Below, piece by piece: positions 35,561-43,835 of a DNA stretch of 60,986 nt. Source of the DNA: Croceimicrobium sp965658965 (GTDB lineage Bacteria > Bacteroidota > Bacteroidia > Flavobacteriales > Schleiferiaceae). The DNA is taken from NCBI GenBank assembly GCA_965658965.1, contig CBFHVV010000009.1, forward strand, positions 1 to 60,986. The letters are read 5' to 3'. Within the stretch, counting starts at the first letter, position 1. Each line of letters begins with the position of its first letter. A model generated the notes under the pieces. That model did no database searches. It was not told where the DNA came from and saw only the letters and a list, made by a program, of their open reading frames with translations. The translations under genes were made by a program, and so were the position numbers.

Positions 35561-36906
35561 AGGACTCTCAGTATGGTGAGGCCTTTTAAAGTCGGGTTGT
35601 TGTTTAATGCTTTCTTGATTAATAACTCTTTTTCATGCATCGGGTTTTGCAGGCCGTCAATTTGTAATATAGAAACCCCTTGAAAATCGTAAAACTCCAT
35701 TTTAACAATAAATTGAGGTATTAGATTCTTGCCGTGTTTTTCATTACTATATCTGAACTCACTCTGAGGAACAACGACTAAATCAGTTAAGTTGCCTCCA
35801 GAGTCAAAACCAGGTTCTAGCTCAATGTCCGAGGCTGCTCTTACAATTAGGTAAGGTTTATAGTAAAAAGGTGAACTATCTTTAATTGAGACTTCTCCTC
35901 CAGTTATAATTCCATCATATTGATCTTGGTATGGATAATTTAAATCTAGCTTGTGTTTACCAGAGGGGTCTAGAATCTGCCAGACAGTTAATTCGTTTAA
36001 TTTGAGGTATTTAGGATTGTTTTTTAGTCTATGGCCAATATTTTTATGGACTCCCTGGCCGATTAGTAGGCGCATGGGTTTGTCAAATGGGAAAAAACTG
36101 GACTGATTTAACACTTGACCTTTGTTGGGGTAGGCAATTGGACGGTTTCCAAAATCACGCCAGCGATAATGAATATAGTCAGGTTCAGAGGGTGTGCTGT
36201 AGAACCTTAACCTGTGCATCTCCCAACTTAACTTACTGAAGAGTTCATTTTCATAGAATTGATCATCCAGAAACTTTGTTTTGACCAATATGCATTTTTT
36301 GGGTGTGTTACAGTTCTTGTCTAAATGTAGTGTGTAAGTTATTTCTTTTGTCCAATTGCTGTGAAAAATACTCTTACCATAAAAATACTCAAAGATATCC
36401 ACCTCTTGTTGGCAATCGCCAAGTAGCCAAAAGGCAGGCCACTGTGCTGTGATTTCGTCAATTTCATACTCTAGTTCAAAATCACCACCTATAAACTCAA
36501 TTTTAGAGAAAATTCCAGCGCTTGAAAAATTCTTTTTAACAGGTTCGGTTCCAGTTAACTCGCCATTCTCATTGAAAATGAATCTATCAAAATCACGTTC
36601 GCGATACTCGGTTTTTAGGATTAGTTTACCATTTTGAAGGCTTAAGTTCTCCTCAGCCATTCCTTCAAGGGCCTCTTCATTTAGCATCTTACCCCAAGGA
36701 AACCCGAAGCCCCATAGATTTTGATCAAGAGATTTACCGTTAAAATTATCGGAGAATACTATTACTTTAGGTAGATTCCAGTTTACGGGTTTATCTTCCG
36801 AAATTATAACTGTGCTGAGCTCACACTCATCGCTTTGCGCAACCAAAGTAGGAGTAATGCCTAAAATCACTGCAACAAAGAATGCTAAGCTCCTGTGCGA
36901 TTTCAT
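35512..36906 (-). CDS. GH16-like secreted glycoside hydrolase with possible degenerate T9SS C-terminal domain
   Basis: A signal peptide (1-24) leads to a concanavalin-like GH16 domain (about 45-320): FSDNFNGKSLDQNLW, NLSLQNGKLILKT, FSSAGIFSKIEF, WPAFWLLGD and the catalytic motif Glu168-Val-Asp170-Ile-Phe-Glu173, which fits the E-x-D-x-x-E rule of laminarinase-like enzymes. Residues about 320-464 form a second region whose end (KMEFYDFQGVSILQ, LKGLTILRVLYSDGSWATEKLGL) resembles a type A sorting domain, though divergent. It likely acts outside the cell on a beta-glucan or galactan. It is coupled by an ATGA overlap to the upstream coiled-coil protein and overlaps the GT39 gene at its 3' end. Confidence 0.8.
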   Translation of the reverse strand: MKSHRSLAFFVAVILGITPTLVAQSDECELSTVIISEDKPVNWNLPKVIVFSDNFNGKSLDQNLWGFGFPWGKMLNEEALEGMAEENLSLQNGKLILKTEYRERDFDRFIFNENGELTGTEPVKKNFSSAGIFSKIEFIGGDFELEYEIDEITAQWPAFWLLGDCQQEVDIFEYFYGKSIFHSNWTKEITYTLHLDKNCNTPKKCILVKTKFLDDQFYENELFSKLSWEMHRLRFYSTPSEPDYIHYRWRDFGNRPIAYPNKGQVLNQSSFFPFDKPMRLLIGQGVHKNIGHRLKNNPKYLKLNELTVWQILDPSGKHKLDLNYPYQDQYDGIITGGEVSIKDSSPFYYKPYLIVRAASDIELEPGFDSGGNLTDLVVVPQSEFRYSNEKHGKNLIPQFIVKMEFYDFQGVSILQIDGLQNPMHEKELLIKKALNNNPTLKGLTILRVLYSDGSWATEKLGLMR

Positions 36907-37442
36907 TTTGATTCTAATGTTTTTAACCGCTTATTTAATGAAATGATATGTAAGCTTAATTCCTCAATCTTTTCCAGCAGTATTTTATTGGACTCTGCTA
37001 AGTCAATACCATTTTTAAGGACTTCATCAGTGCTTGGAACCCCCGGTAAATGCTGGTTCTCTTCGATGTACTTATCCAGTTCTTCAATTGTTAGAAGTGG
37101 ATAGCTTGGTTTGAAAACATAATCAGCCCACCCTGCCTTATTCGCTATATCAACTTTCACCCTCTCAGTTCTGACTCCTTTTTCGGCGTACAATGAATAG
37201 CCATCCTCAAGGGTTTCAGTTCTTTTAAGGCTTGGACCAATATGAATTACTCCGTTGGGGCTAACTGTTAGAATTTGCCCAGTTTTATCTAGTTTTTGGC
37301 TTTCGATGCTCAATAAATACTGGTTCGCGGCATTATCAGATATCCTAAGTGTATTTAAATTTGTTTCATTGGTATAATCTGCACTTATCATTAATAAGCC
37401 AAGAGTTGCAACTAAATACTTAAAGAAGTTATGTTTAGGCAT
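36903..37442 (-). CDS. exported protein with C-terminal coiled coil ('tail-fibre-like' module)
   Basis: A signal-peptide-like N-terminus (FFKYLVATLGLLMISA) precedes a beta-rich part (NQYLLSIESQKLD, GVIHIGPSLK). The C-terminal half matches a module common in Bacteroidota surface proteins and often labelled tail-fibre or cell-wall-anchor: WADYVFKPSYPLLTIEELDKYIEENQHLPGVPS, then a coiled coil (SNKILLEKIEELSLHIISLNKRLKTLES). These modules probably trimerise. It overlaps the GH16-like gene by four bases (ATGA), so the two are co-translated and may act together at the cell surface. I cannot name a function. Confidence 0.65.
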   Translation of the reverse strand: MPKHNFFKYLVATLGLLMISADYTNETNLNTLRISDNAANQYLLSIESQKLDKTGQILTVSPNGVIHIGPSLKRTETLEDGYSLYAEKGVRTERVKVDIANKAGWADYVFKPSYPLLTIEELDKYIEENQHLPGVPSTDEVLKNGIDLAESNKILLEKIEELSLHIISLNKRLKTLESK

Positions 37443-37486
37443 AAATAATAATTTAAAAGTTCTAACAAATTGTGGGTATAAGGTAT

Positions 37487-37517
37487 AAAAAAATGGCCGT
37501 CCAGATGACGGCCATTT
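37487..37517 (-). terminator. rho-independent terminator of the heme-type TonB receptor gene
   Basis: AAATGGCCGTC and GACGGCCATTT form a perfect 11-bp stem with a five-base loop and, on the minus strand, are followed by TTTT. It lies only 3 bp past the receptor stop. Confidence 0.9.
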
Positions 37518-37520
37518 AAT

Positions 37521-39935
37521 TTAAAACTGACCTTTTATACCCAAGATAAAATTTCGCCCAGCAGCCACCAAGCCACTGCTATAGGGCCGATAACGCTGGT
37601 CGGTTAGATTCTCCACGCCGGCATTTAGGCTCCAGATTTCATTAAACTTATAACTCGTTTTAAAATTAAGAGTATACCAAGCCGGTGAATATGGTTTACC
37701 ATCTTGGTTCAGCTGGTAAATGAAACTCTTATTCCTTTCTTCAAAGTTAAGATCCTCAGCTTTTACGGCACCGCTATATTGAAGGTTTAGCTCTATCCTC
37801 AAAGCTTTTTCTTCAAAACTTAAGCGACTGATGCCAAACATTGGGGCCGCATGCCGCGAAGGGCCAATCTTCCCTGCTTGATCTTCCTCTTCACCGCGCT
37901 GCCAGTTAAACTGATTTCTTAAAACAAAGTGATCGTCAATCTGCCAATCCAAACCTAGTTGAAAGCCATACACATTAGCATTCGCTGCATTTTGCACCGC
38001 TTGCACCTCACTTAATTCGCCATTATAACTAATGCTATCTAAACCATTTAGTAAAAAGGTGCGACGCACCAAGGCATTGTTTAAATAGGTAAAATATGCG
38101 CTAAGGTCAATTTTTAGGCTTTCGCCAAGAAGCGTAGCAATACCGAATTCGGCATTATAGGCATTTTCTGCACTAAGCTCTGGATTAGGTACTACTACAA
38201 TGGCGTCTCCAGAATCGAAAACTTTTCCGATATCATCTACATTAGGAGCGCGGAAAGCACTTCCAAAGTTTAAGCGCCACTTCCAAGCTTCAGAGGGTCG
38301 GTATACAAAACCTAGGCTCCCGGTTAAGTTTCCTGTATTAAGATTACTCTCTCTAAAGTCTAAAGGATAAAAGGCGAGATTGTCACTAAAGTCGCTATTT
38401 ACAATAATTTGATTGTAGCGTAAACCTAGCTGAGAAGTAAACTTTTCATTTAGCTCCCATTCGTGATTAAGGTAAGCGGCATAAGATTGCCAGTTTGCTT
38501 GCGGATAGCGGTTGGGAGCATTAGAAAGTGTCCCGCTAATAATGTTTTTGGCAGTTCCCTGCGAGCGAACATCATTATAGAGAGCCTCGATACCGTAAAA
38601 AACTTTATGGCGAATGCTTAATCTTTTTAATGCGTCTACATTTAAGGAATAAGCCTGCACATTTTCCTTTCGGCTGATAAGTTCAGTGCTTTGAAAATCT
38701 CGATCATTGCGGCTTTCTTCAAAGCTTTGTTGCGCCAAGCGTAAAGTTACCTTATCGGAGAAGCGACTTTTTTTACGATAGTTCACTTCTAATTTATTCA
38801 TCATCCAAACTTGAGGCCCATAATACCATTCGGCTGCGCGCGGCATACCATTACGGGTTCTAATTAAACGGTCGTAGCGATCGTAATTACTAGTGGTGGA
38901 ATAGTGCAAAGCGTACTCAAAGTCCCAGTTTGCATTAGCCTTGTAAAGTAGCTTTTGCATGGTGTTAAATTGCTCAAAGCCCGTGTTTAGCTGCAGTTCT
39001 GGATCATCATTGCGAACCACTCGGTCAACACTGTCTATACGACGGACCGTAAAGTCTCGTAATAGTTGATCTGAGCCTTGCGAACCCATACGTAAATCGC
39101 CATAACTGGCATAAGATAAACTAGCGCGATAGGCCCATTTTTGCCAGCCAATATTTAGGTCGAAGTGTTGGCTTCTTTCATTATTGGCAGAAGAGGCACG
39201 ACTGTATACCGATCCCTTTACCAGAGTATTGGTATCTTGGCTTAACTGTGGGTTGAGGGTGCTAAAACTCATAACCCCACCAATGGCATCAGAGCCATAG
39301 ATTACCGAACCAGGTCCGAAATAAATTTCCGTACGTTCTATCGCAAAAGGGTCTAGCGAGATGACCTGCTGTAAATTGCCAGAACGGAAAATAGCATTGT
39401 TCATGCGAATGCCGTCGACCGATATTAGCAAGCGGTTGGTGGCAAAACCTCTGATCATCGGGCTGCCGCCTCCTTGCTGACTTTTTTGGATAAAAACTTC
39501 TCCGCTACTGCCTAATAAGTCGGCGCTTGTTTGCGGATTGTTAAAATAGATATCCTTAGTCTTAAGGGTTTTAATATTCATCGGTAGCTCTCGCGACGAT
39601 TGATTCCAGCGAGTAGCAGATACTACTACTTGATCGAGTGCTAAAACCTCTGCTTCTAGGCCCACTTTAAAGTCTTTAGCTCGCAACTGAGCATAGCTAA
39701 AGCTTTGGGGGATATAGCCGAGTGAATAAATACGAATTGCCGCTTCGCCTTTAAAAGAACTGATGTCAACTAGTCCTTGATCATTACTCAGTAGCGGCCG
39801 TGAAAGGTCATTATTAATACTTACTGTGACCCTTTCGAGTGGTTGATTTTCTTCTAAGTCATAGATAAGAAGATTTTGTGCATAGGCACCTAAACTCAGC
39901 AGACTTAAAGCCACTAAGCCAATTATTTTTTTCAT
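37521..39935 (-). CDS. TonB-dependent receptor, heme/hemoglobin-receptor-like
   Basis: An 804-residue outer-membrane receptor: signal peptide (1-19), short CarboxypepD_reg-like domain (about 20-95), plug (about 100-230) and a 22-strand barrel ending in AGRNFILGIKGQF (terminal Phe). The plug segment GGGSPMIRGFATNRLLISVDGIRMNNAIFRSG (split here by position: about 155-185) is typical of TonB-dependent heme/hemoglobin and related receptors rather than SusC. LNAGVENLTDQRYRPYSSGL is the usual C-terminal repeat. Its substrate could be heme, a vitamin or a siderophore. It is preceded 42 bp upstream by an exported protein of unknown function, probably in the same transcript. Confidence 0.85.
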   Translation of the reverse strand: MKKIIGLVALSLLSLGAYAQNLLIYDLEENQPLERVTVSINNDLSRPLLSNDQGLVDISSFKGEAAIRIYSLGYIPQSFSYAQLRAKDFKVGLEAEVLALDQVVVSATRWNQSSRELPMNIKTLKTKDIYFNNPQTSADLLGSSGEVFIQKSQQGGGSPMIRGFATNRLLISVDGIRMNNAIFRSGNLQQVISLDPFAIERTEIYFGPGSVIYGSDAIGGVMSFSTLNPQLSQDTNTLVKGSVYSRASSANNERSQHFDLNIGWQKWAYRASLSYASYGDLRMGSQGSDQLLRDFTVRRIDSVDRVVRNDDPELQLNTGFEQFNTMQKLLYKANANWDFEYALHYSTTSNYDRYDRLIRTRNGMPRAAEWYYGPQVWMMNKLEVNYRKKSRFSDKVTLRLAQQSFEESRNDRDFQSTELISRKENVQAYSLNVDALKRLSIRHKVFYGIEALYNDVRSQGTAKNIISGTLSNAPNRYPQANWQSYAAYLNHEWELNEKFTSQLGLRYNQIIVNSDFSDNLAFYPLDFRESNLNTGNLTGSLGFVYRPSEAWKWRLNFGSAFRAPNVDDIGKVFDSGDAIVVVPNPELSAENAYNAEFGIATLLGESLKIDLSAYFTYLNNALVRRTFLLNGLDSISYNGELSEVQAVQNAANANVYGFQLGLDWQIDDHFVLRNQFNWQRGEEEDQAGKIGPSRHAAPMFGISRLSFEEKALRIELNLQYSGAVKAEDLNFEERNKSFIYQLNQDGKPYSPAWYTLNFKTSYKFNEIWSLNAGVENLTDQRYRPYSSGLVAAGRNFILGIKGQF

Positions 39936-39977
39936 GTTGAATTATTTTAAATGAATTTGATTTACAATCGGAAACAT

Positions 39978-40511
39978 TTAAAATAAGAGGGGAGGGGGGC
40001 TGTTAATACTTAGGAAAGGTTTTATCGGTTCTTCCTCTAAGCTTAGGTAAATAATGGCATCTGCAGAAGCGAGACTAGCCAAGTGAGTATTTTGTTGCGC
40101 TAAATATTTAGAAAGTTTGTCAAGGCTAAGTGAAGGCTTACCCTTTAAAGGCTGGTTTTTAGACCGATGTAGCATTTGATGAAAACGCTTTTCGAGGCTT
40201 GACTCTGCATGATCCCACCAAGCCCAGACTGTTAAACTATCGCCATGGAGTTCAACTTTAAAGAGGTCATATTTCTTAGGGCCCAGGTAAAACTCATCGT
40301 CTCCATCCCAGTTCAGTGCTGCAAATTCCTTGTGGCTAAAAACAAGTGTTTCAAACTCCTCGGGATTTAAACTTGCGTTGAAGCGTTTCTTTATGCTTTT
40401 TCGATGCGTTAATTGTGCTTGCTTAAAGCAGATGAAATTGGTGAAATAAGGCCCGAGAAGACTGAGGCCAAAGAGAAGAGCTAAGAGATATTTTAGTTTT
40501 GATCGAGGCAT
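39978..40511 (-). CDS. exported or membrane-anchored protein of unknown function
   Basis: A 177-residue protein with an N-terminal hydrophobic segment (YLLALLFGLSLLGPYF) that may be a signal anchor. The middle is charged and contains EFAALNWDGDDEFYLGPKKYDLFKVELHGDSLTVWAWWDHAESSLEK (given in parts: NWDGDDEFYLG, KYDLFKV, VWAWWDHAE). The end is proline-rich. I recognise no family. It is the first gene of a transcript with a TonB receptor, so a periplasmic accessory role in uptake is possible. Its promoter is the best in the window. Confidence 0.55.
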   Translation of the reverse strand: MPRSKLKYLLALLFGLSLLGPYFTNFICFKQAQLTHRKSIKKRFNASLNPEEFETLVFSHKEFAALNWDGDDEFYLGPKKYDLFKVELHGDSLTVWAWWDHAESSLEKRFHQMLHRSKNQPLKGKPSLSLDKLSKYLAQQNTHLASLASADAIIYLSLEEEPIKPFLSINSPPPLLF

Positions 40512-40522
40512 TCTATAGGTCG

Positions 40523-40553
40523 CAAAGATAGCCGCGAAAGGACAGAAAGCAAA
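40523..40553 (-). promoter_or_regulatory. complete Bacteroidota promoter TTTG-N19-TATCTTTG
   Basis: Read leftward, TTTG (40550-40553) is followed by exactly 19 bp and TATCTTTG (40523-40530), a perfect fit to the -33/-7 consensus of the Bacteroidota primary sigma factor. It lies 11 bp before the ATG of the exported protein upstream of the TonB receptor. No Fur-like box could be confirmed by eye. Confidence 0.7.
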
Positions 40554-40568
40554 TGATACCTTTACCGG

Positions 40569-41495
40569 ATGAAGGAAAACACCATTGGTCCCCTCAAGTC
40601 GTGGACCCTTTTTATTCTTTTAGCTCTTATTTGGGGTAGTTCATTTATCTTAATGAAAAGGGGTTTGGAGAGTTTTAGTTACGGACAAATTGGTTTTATC
40701 CGCATTGCCACTGCTTGGCTGTTCACCGTGATAATTGTATTTAGTCGTTTTAAAAAATTCGAGAAAAAGTATCTATGGGCCTTAATAGCCGTAGGTTTTT
40801 TTGGCAATGGGATTCCTTATGTTTTGTTCCCTCTCGCCGTCACTAAATTAGATTCTTCCTTGGTAGGAATTTTAAATTCATTAGTGCCGCTTTTTACTCT
40901 AGTAATAGGTTTAGTCTGGTTTAAGATAAGAGTATCGTGGATTGGTGCCTTGGGCATTGCCGCGGGCTTAGTAGGGGCAATTTGGTTGTTAGTTCCCGAT
41001 TTGCAAATAGACTTTAATCGTTTGTCTTATGGCATTTATCCCATTATTGCTACCCTTTGTTATGCTATTGGAATTAACGTAATTAATACCAAGCTGCAAG
41101 GTTTAGATGCTTTGTCAATAACATTGCTCAGCTTGAGTTCTGTTGGCCCTTTGGCTATAGCGTATTTGTCTACTACAGACTTTATAGATATAATGCAAAA
41201 TGACCCAATTGCTTGGCGAAGTTTGGGCTATATCTCCTTACTCGGAATAGTGGGGAGTAGTTTGGCAGTAATGATTTTTAATATCTTGATAAAGGGTACC
41301 AGCTCGCTTTTTGCGGCGAGTGTAACTTATGCCATTCCTTTAGTAGCTCTTTTATGGGGTGTTTGGGATGGTGAAGCTATTGGTCTCGAGCACTTAGGGG
41401 GAATGCTATGTATTTTAGCTGGCGTGTATTTGGTTAACTTTAAAGGTAGCCCAGCCGATCGCATTCGTAAAAGGAGACTAGAAAGAAAAGGCTAA
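40569..41495 (+). CDS. EamA/DMT family transporter
   Basis: A 308-residue inner-membrane protein with about ten helices in two EamA halves (about 12-145 and 155-290). The halves begin LLALIWGSSFILMKRGLESFSYGQIGF and SYGIYPIIATLCYAIGINVIN; the conserved proline-rich segment GNGIPYVLFPLAVTKLDSSL and the second-half equivalent SSLFAASVTYAIPLVALLWG are present. It probably exports a small metabolite or amino acid; the substrate cannot be predicted. It is a single gene, divergent from the exported-protein/TonB receptor pair. Confidence 0.9.
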   Translation: MKENTIGPLKSWTLFILLALIWGSSFILMKRGLESFSYGQIGFIRIATAWLFTVIIVFSRFKKFEKKYLWALIAVGFFGNGIPYVLFPLAVTKLDSSLVGILNSLVPLFTLVIGLVWFKIRVSWIGALGIAAGLVGAIWLLVPDLQIDFNRLSYGIYPIIATLCYAIGINVINTKLQGLDALSITLLSLSSVGPLAIAYLSTTDFIDIMQNDPIAWRSLGYISLLGIVGSSLAVMIFNILIKGTSSLFAASVTYAIPLVALLWGVWDGEAIGLEHLGGMLCILAGVYLVNFKGSPADRIRKRRLERKG

Positions 41496-41704
41496 ACCAT
41501 TCTAATTGGGATTAAAGCAAAGGGCTAAACGTTTTGCTTTTTAGATGCCCATCTACGGTAAGTGCCGCAGCGCCCAAATTGCTTAAGCTTTGATTTAAAC
41601 TGACTTGACTAAGTGGGCTAGCTTGGAGCGGGAATTTGAGTAGATTCAGCCTCAGCGGTTTTTCCTTTTTTTCCTTATTTGTGCATTGCTTTTTGTAATA
41701 GAGC

Positions 41705-41733
41705 AAAAAAAAGCCACCTCGAAAGGTGGCTTT
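41705..41733 (-). terminator. rho-independent terminator of the M16 peptidase pair
   Basis: AAAGCCACCT and AGGTGGCTTT form a perfect 10-bp stem around CGAA, followed on the minus strand by more T residues. It lies 20 bp past the stop of the second M16 gene. Confidence 0.9.
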
Positions 41734-41753
41734 AATACTAAAAGGGCAAAATT

Positions 41754-43820
41754 CTATTTAAAGTCAGACTTCTTTAGTCCACTATTAATTTTTGCCTCTG
41801 TGCCAGTCATGCTAATTTTTTGAGGACCTTGGCTGATATTGATTTGGAAAGGAATCATTACGCCGTCAATATTACGGTAGTCGCCAAAGCTTTGAGAAAC
41901 GGTAAGCTCACCTTGTGGAGTTTCTACCGTCGCTTCTTCACGTAGTTTAAGTCCGCTTTCAACAGAGTAATATTCTGTTTGCAGCTCACCGCCCTTATCT
42001 ACTTCTAGGGTGTAGGCTTTTTCGCCATCAACCATATTAATAGCAACTAGCTCTAGTTTGTAGCCATTGTCTAGATAGCTAGCTTCACTAAAAAAGGCGT
42101 ATTGTTTTTTCACCTCTTCTAATTCCTCGCCTTCTAAAACACTACTTCCTTGCATGCCAGAAGTTTCTGCTTTTTTTCCGTCGAAGTAAGCTTTTTGTAC
42201 GGTGCCAAAGCCAGCAACCGTCATTTCGCTAAGGAATAAATTGGGACGCTTTTTAAGAGTTTTAGCCTGTGCTTCCATGGGCATACCGCTAATAGAAGCA
42301 GTCATCATAATACTCATATCCTTCACAGCGTCTAATTTTTCTTGACCACCAATCGCTTTAATGTAATCATTAATTACGCTTTCGGCCGTAATACCTGCTG
42401 GAACAGGGAAACTAGGAGGGCCCGTTTCTTCGCCGTTAAAATCGTAGTAGGTTACTTCACCAAAAGCCTCAAGATTACTAGCAATATCAGCGGCTTTACC
42501 CACAGCAGTAATTGTAAGTGCTTCTGAGTTGATGTATTTCTTAGCCGCAGCCATAATATCGTCTACTGTTACCGCTTCTAAGCGCTGAATGTAGTTGGTA
42601 TAGTAATCGGCCGGTAAATTATAGCGCTGGATATTTAGGGCGAAGCTGGCAATAGTTTGGGGGCTTTCTAGGTTTCTACCAAATGATCCAATGATATTGT
42701 TTTTGGCATCTTGTAATTCCTTTTCCGAAACTTTTTCAGTTTGCAAGCGCTTAAACTCCTTAATAAACTCCACCACTGAACTATCAGTAACTTCATTTCT
42801 TACACTAGCTCCTGCGCTAAAAGAACCCACTAGTTCATCACTGTCGTAAGATGAGTAAGCTCCATAAGTGTAGCCCTTATCTTCTCTAATGTTTTGGAAT
42901 AGGCGGCCAGTGCTTCCTCCTCCTAAAATCTGGTTCATTAAACGTACCTTAACAATATCAGGGCTGCCTGGTTTAAGATCAATAGTGTTAGCTAAGCTTA
43001 AAACAGTTTGTACGGAACTATTTCGGTTTATTATGTTCACTACATTTTTACTGGGTGTAGTGGGCATTTCGTAAACTCTTTCTGCTACTTCTTTGCTAGC
43101 CCAGTCGCCAAAATACTTTTTAATTAAGCGCTTAGCTTTCCAGGCGCTAATGTCACCTACCACAATCATATAAGCTTGGTTAGGACTCCAAGTTTCTTTG
43201 TAGAAGTTCTGACAATCTTCTAAGGTGATATTGTTGATGCTCTCTTCCGTTTCTAATTCTCCGTAAGGGTGATCTAAGCCGTAAAGGCTCGCTCTTTTTA
43301 AGCGATCGGATAATGAATTCGGATCATCTTTAGCAGACTCGATACCAGATAAAGATTGCTTTTTAAGCTTCTCAAACTCTTCTTCTGGGAAAGAGGGGTT
43401 AAGAGCCACATCGGCCATAAGCTCCAAAATCTCTTCTGAGTATTTACTTAATCCACTTGCGTAAGTATTGGTTGCGCCGGTAAATAAGGTGGCACCAATA
43501 AAGTCAACTTCTTTGTCAAGCTGCTCTTTAGTACGGTTAGTCGTTCCATTACGCATTAAGCTTCCTGCTAAGCTAATGTAGCCTGCTTTATCGCCTTCAA
43601 CAAAAGGGTCACGGTCTAGCACTAAGCTATAAGTAACGCGTGGAAGCTTATCATTTTTAACAACAATAACTTTTAAGCCATTGTCGAGAGTATAAGTTTT
43701 ATAATCGCCAAACTCAATGGCTTTCGCAGGAGCTGGTTTTGGTCTGATGCTGCGGTCTACTTGTGCAAATCCCGATACAGTAATGAGCAGGATTAGTAGG
43801 CTTGCTAGTATTCTTTTCAT
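41754..43820 (-). CDS. catalytically inactive M16 peptidase subunit fused to a C-terminal LolA-like domain
   Basis: The signal peptide ends near SGFAQ. Residues about 35-460 have the two M16 domains (KTYTLDNGLKVIVVKNDKLP, LLNQILGGGSTGRLFQNIREDKGYTYGAYSSY), but the zinc site is replaced: the expected HxxEH reads YISLAGS, so no metal binding is likely. It keeps the R/Y motif of the partner subunit. The last ~200 residues (VINDYIKAIGGQEKLDAVKDM...) form an extra beta-rich domain like outer-membrane lipoprotein-sorting proteins, ending GVMIPFQINISQGPQ. It is the downstream gene of a pair with an active M16 protein (15-bp gap), so the two probably form a heterodimer in the periplasm. Confidence 0.85.
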   Translation of the reverse strand: MKRILASLLILLITVSGFAQVDRSIRPKPAPAKAIEFGDYKTYTLDNGLKVIVVKNDKLPRVTYSLVLDRDPFVEGDKAGYISLAGSLMRNGTTNRTKEQLDKEVDFIGATLFTGATNTYASGLSKYSEEILELMADVALNPSFPEEEFEKLKKQSLSGIESAKDDPNSLSDRLKRASLYGLDHPYGELETEESINNITLEDCQNFYKETWSPNQAYMIVVGDISAWKAKRLIKKYFGDWASKEVAERVYEMPTTPSKNVVNIINRNSSVQTVLSLANTIDLKPGSPDIVKVRLMNQILGGGSTGRLFQNIREDKGYTYGAYSSYDSDELVGSFSAGASVRNEVTDSSVVEFIKEFKRLQTEKVSEKELQDAKNNIIGSFGRNLESPQTIASFALNIQRYNLPADYYTNYIQRLEAVTVDDIMAAAKKYINSEALTITAVGKAADIASNLEAFGEVTYYDFNGEETGPPSFPVPAGITAESVINDYIKAIGGQEKLDAVKDMSIMMTASISGMPMEAQAKTLKKRPNLFLSEMTVAGFGTVQKAYFDGKKAETSGMQGSSVLEGEELEEVKKQYAFFSEASYLDNGYKLELVAINMVDGEKAYTLEVDKGGELQTEYYSVESGLKLREEATVETPQGELTVSQSFGDYRNIDGVMIPFQINISQGPQKISMTGTEAKINSGLKKSDFK

Positions 43821-43835
43821 AATTGGTTTATGCTT

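Noticed and set aside
41512..41706. 64-codon leftward frame between the EamA gene and the M16 pair
   Set aside because: It starts at TTG inside the M16 terminator, has no promoter and no family resemblance; probably noncoding.
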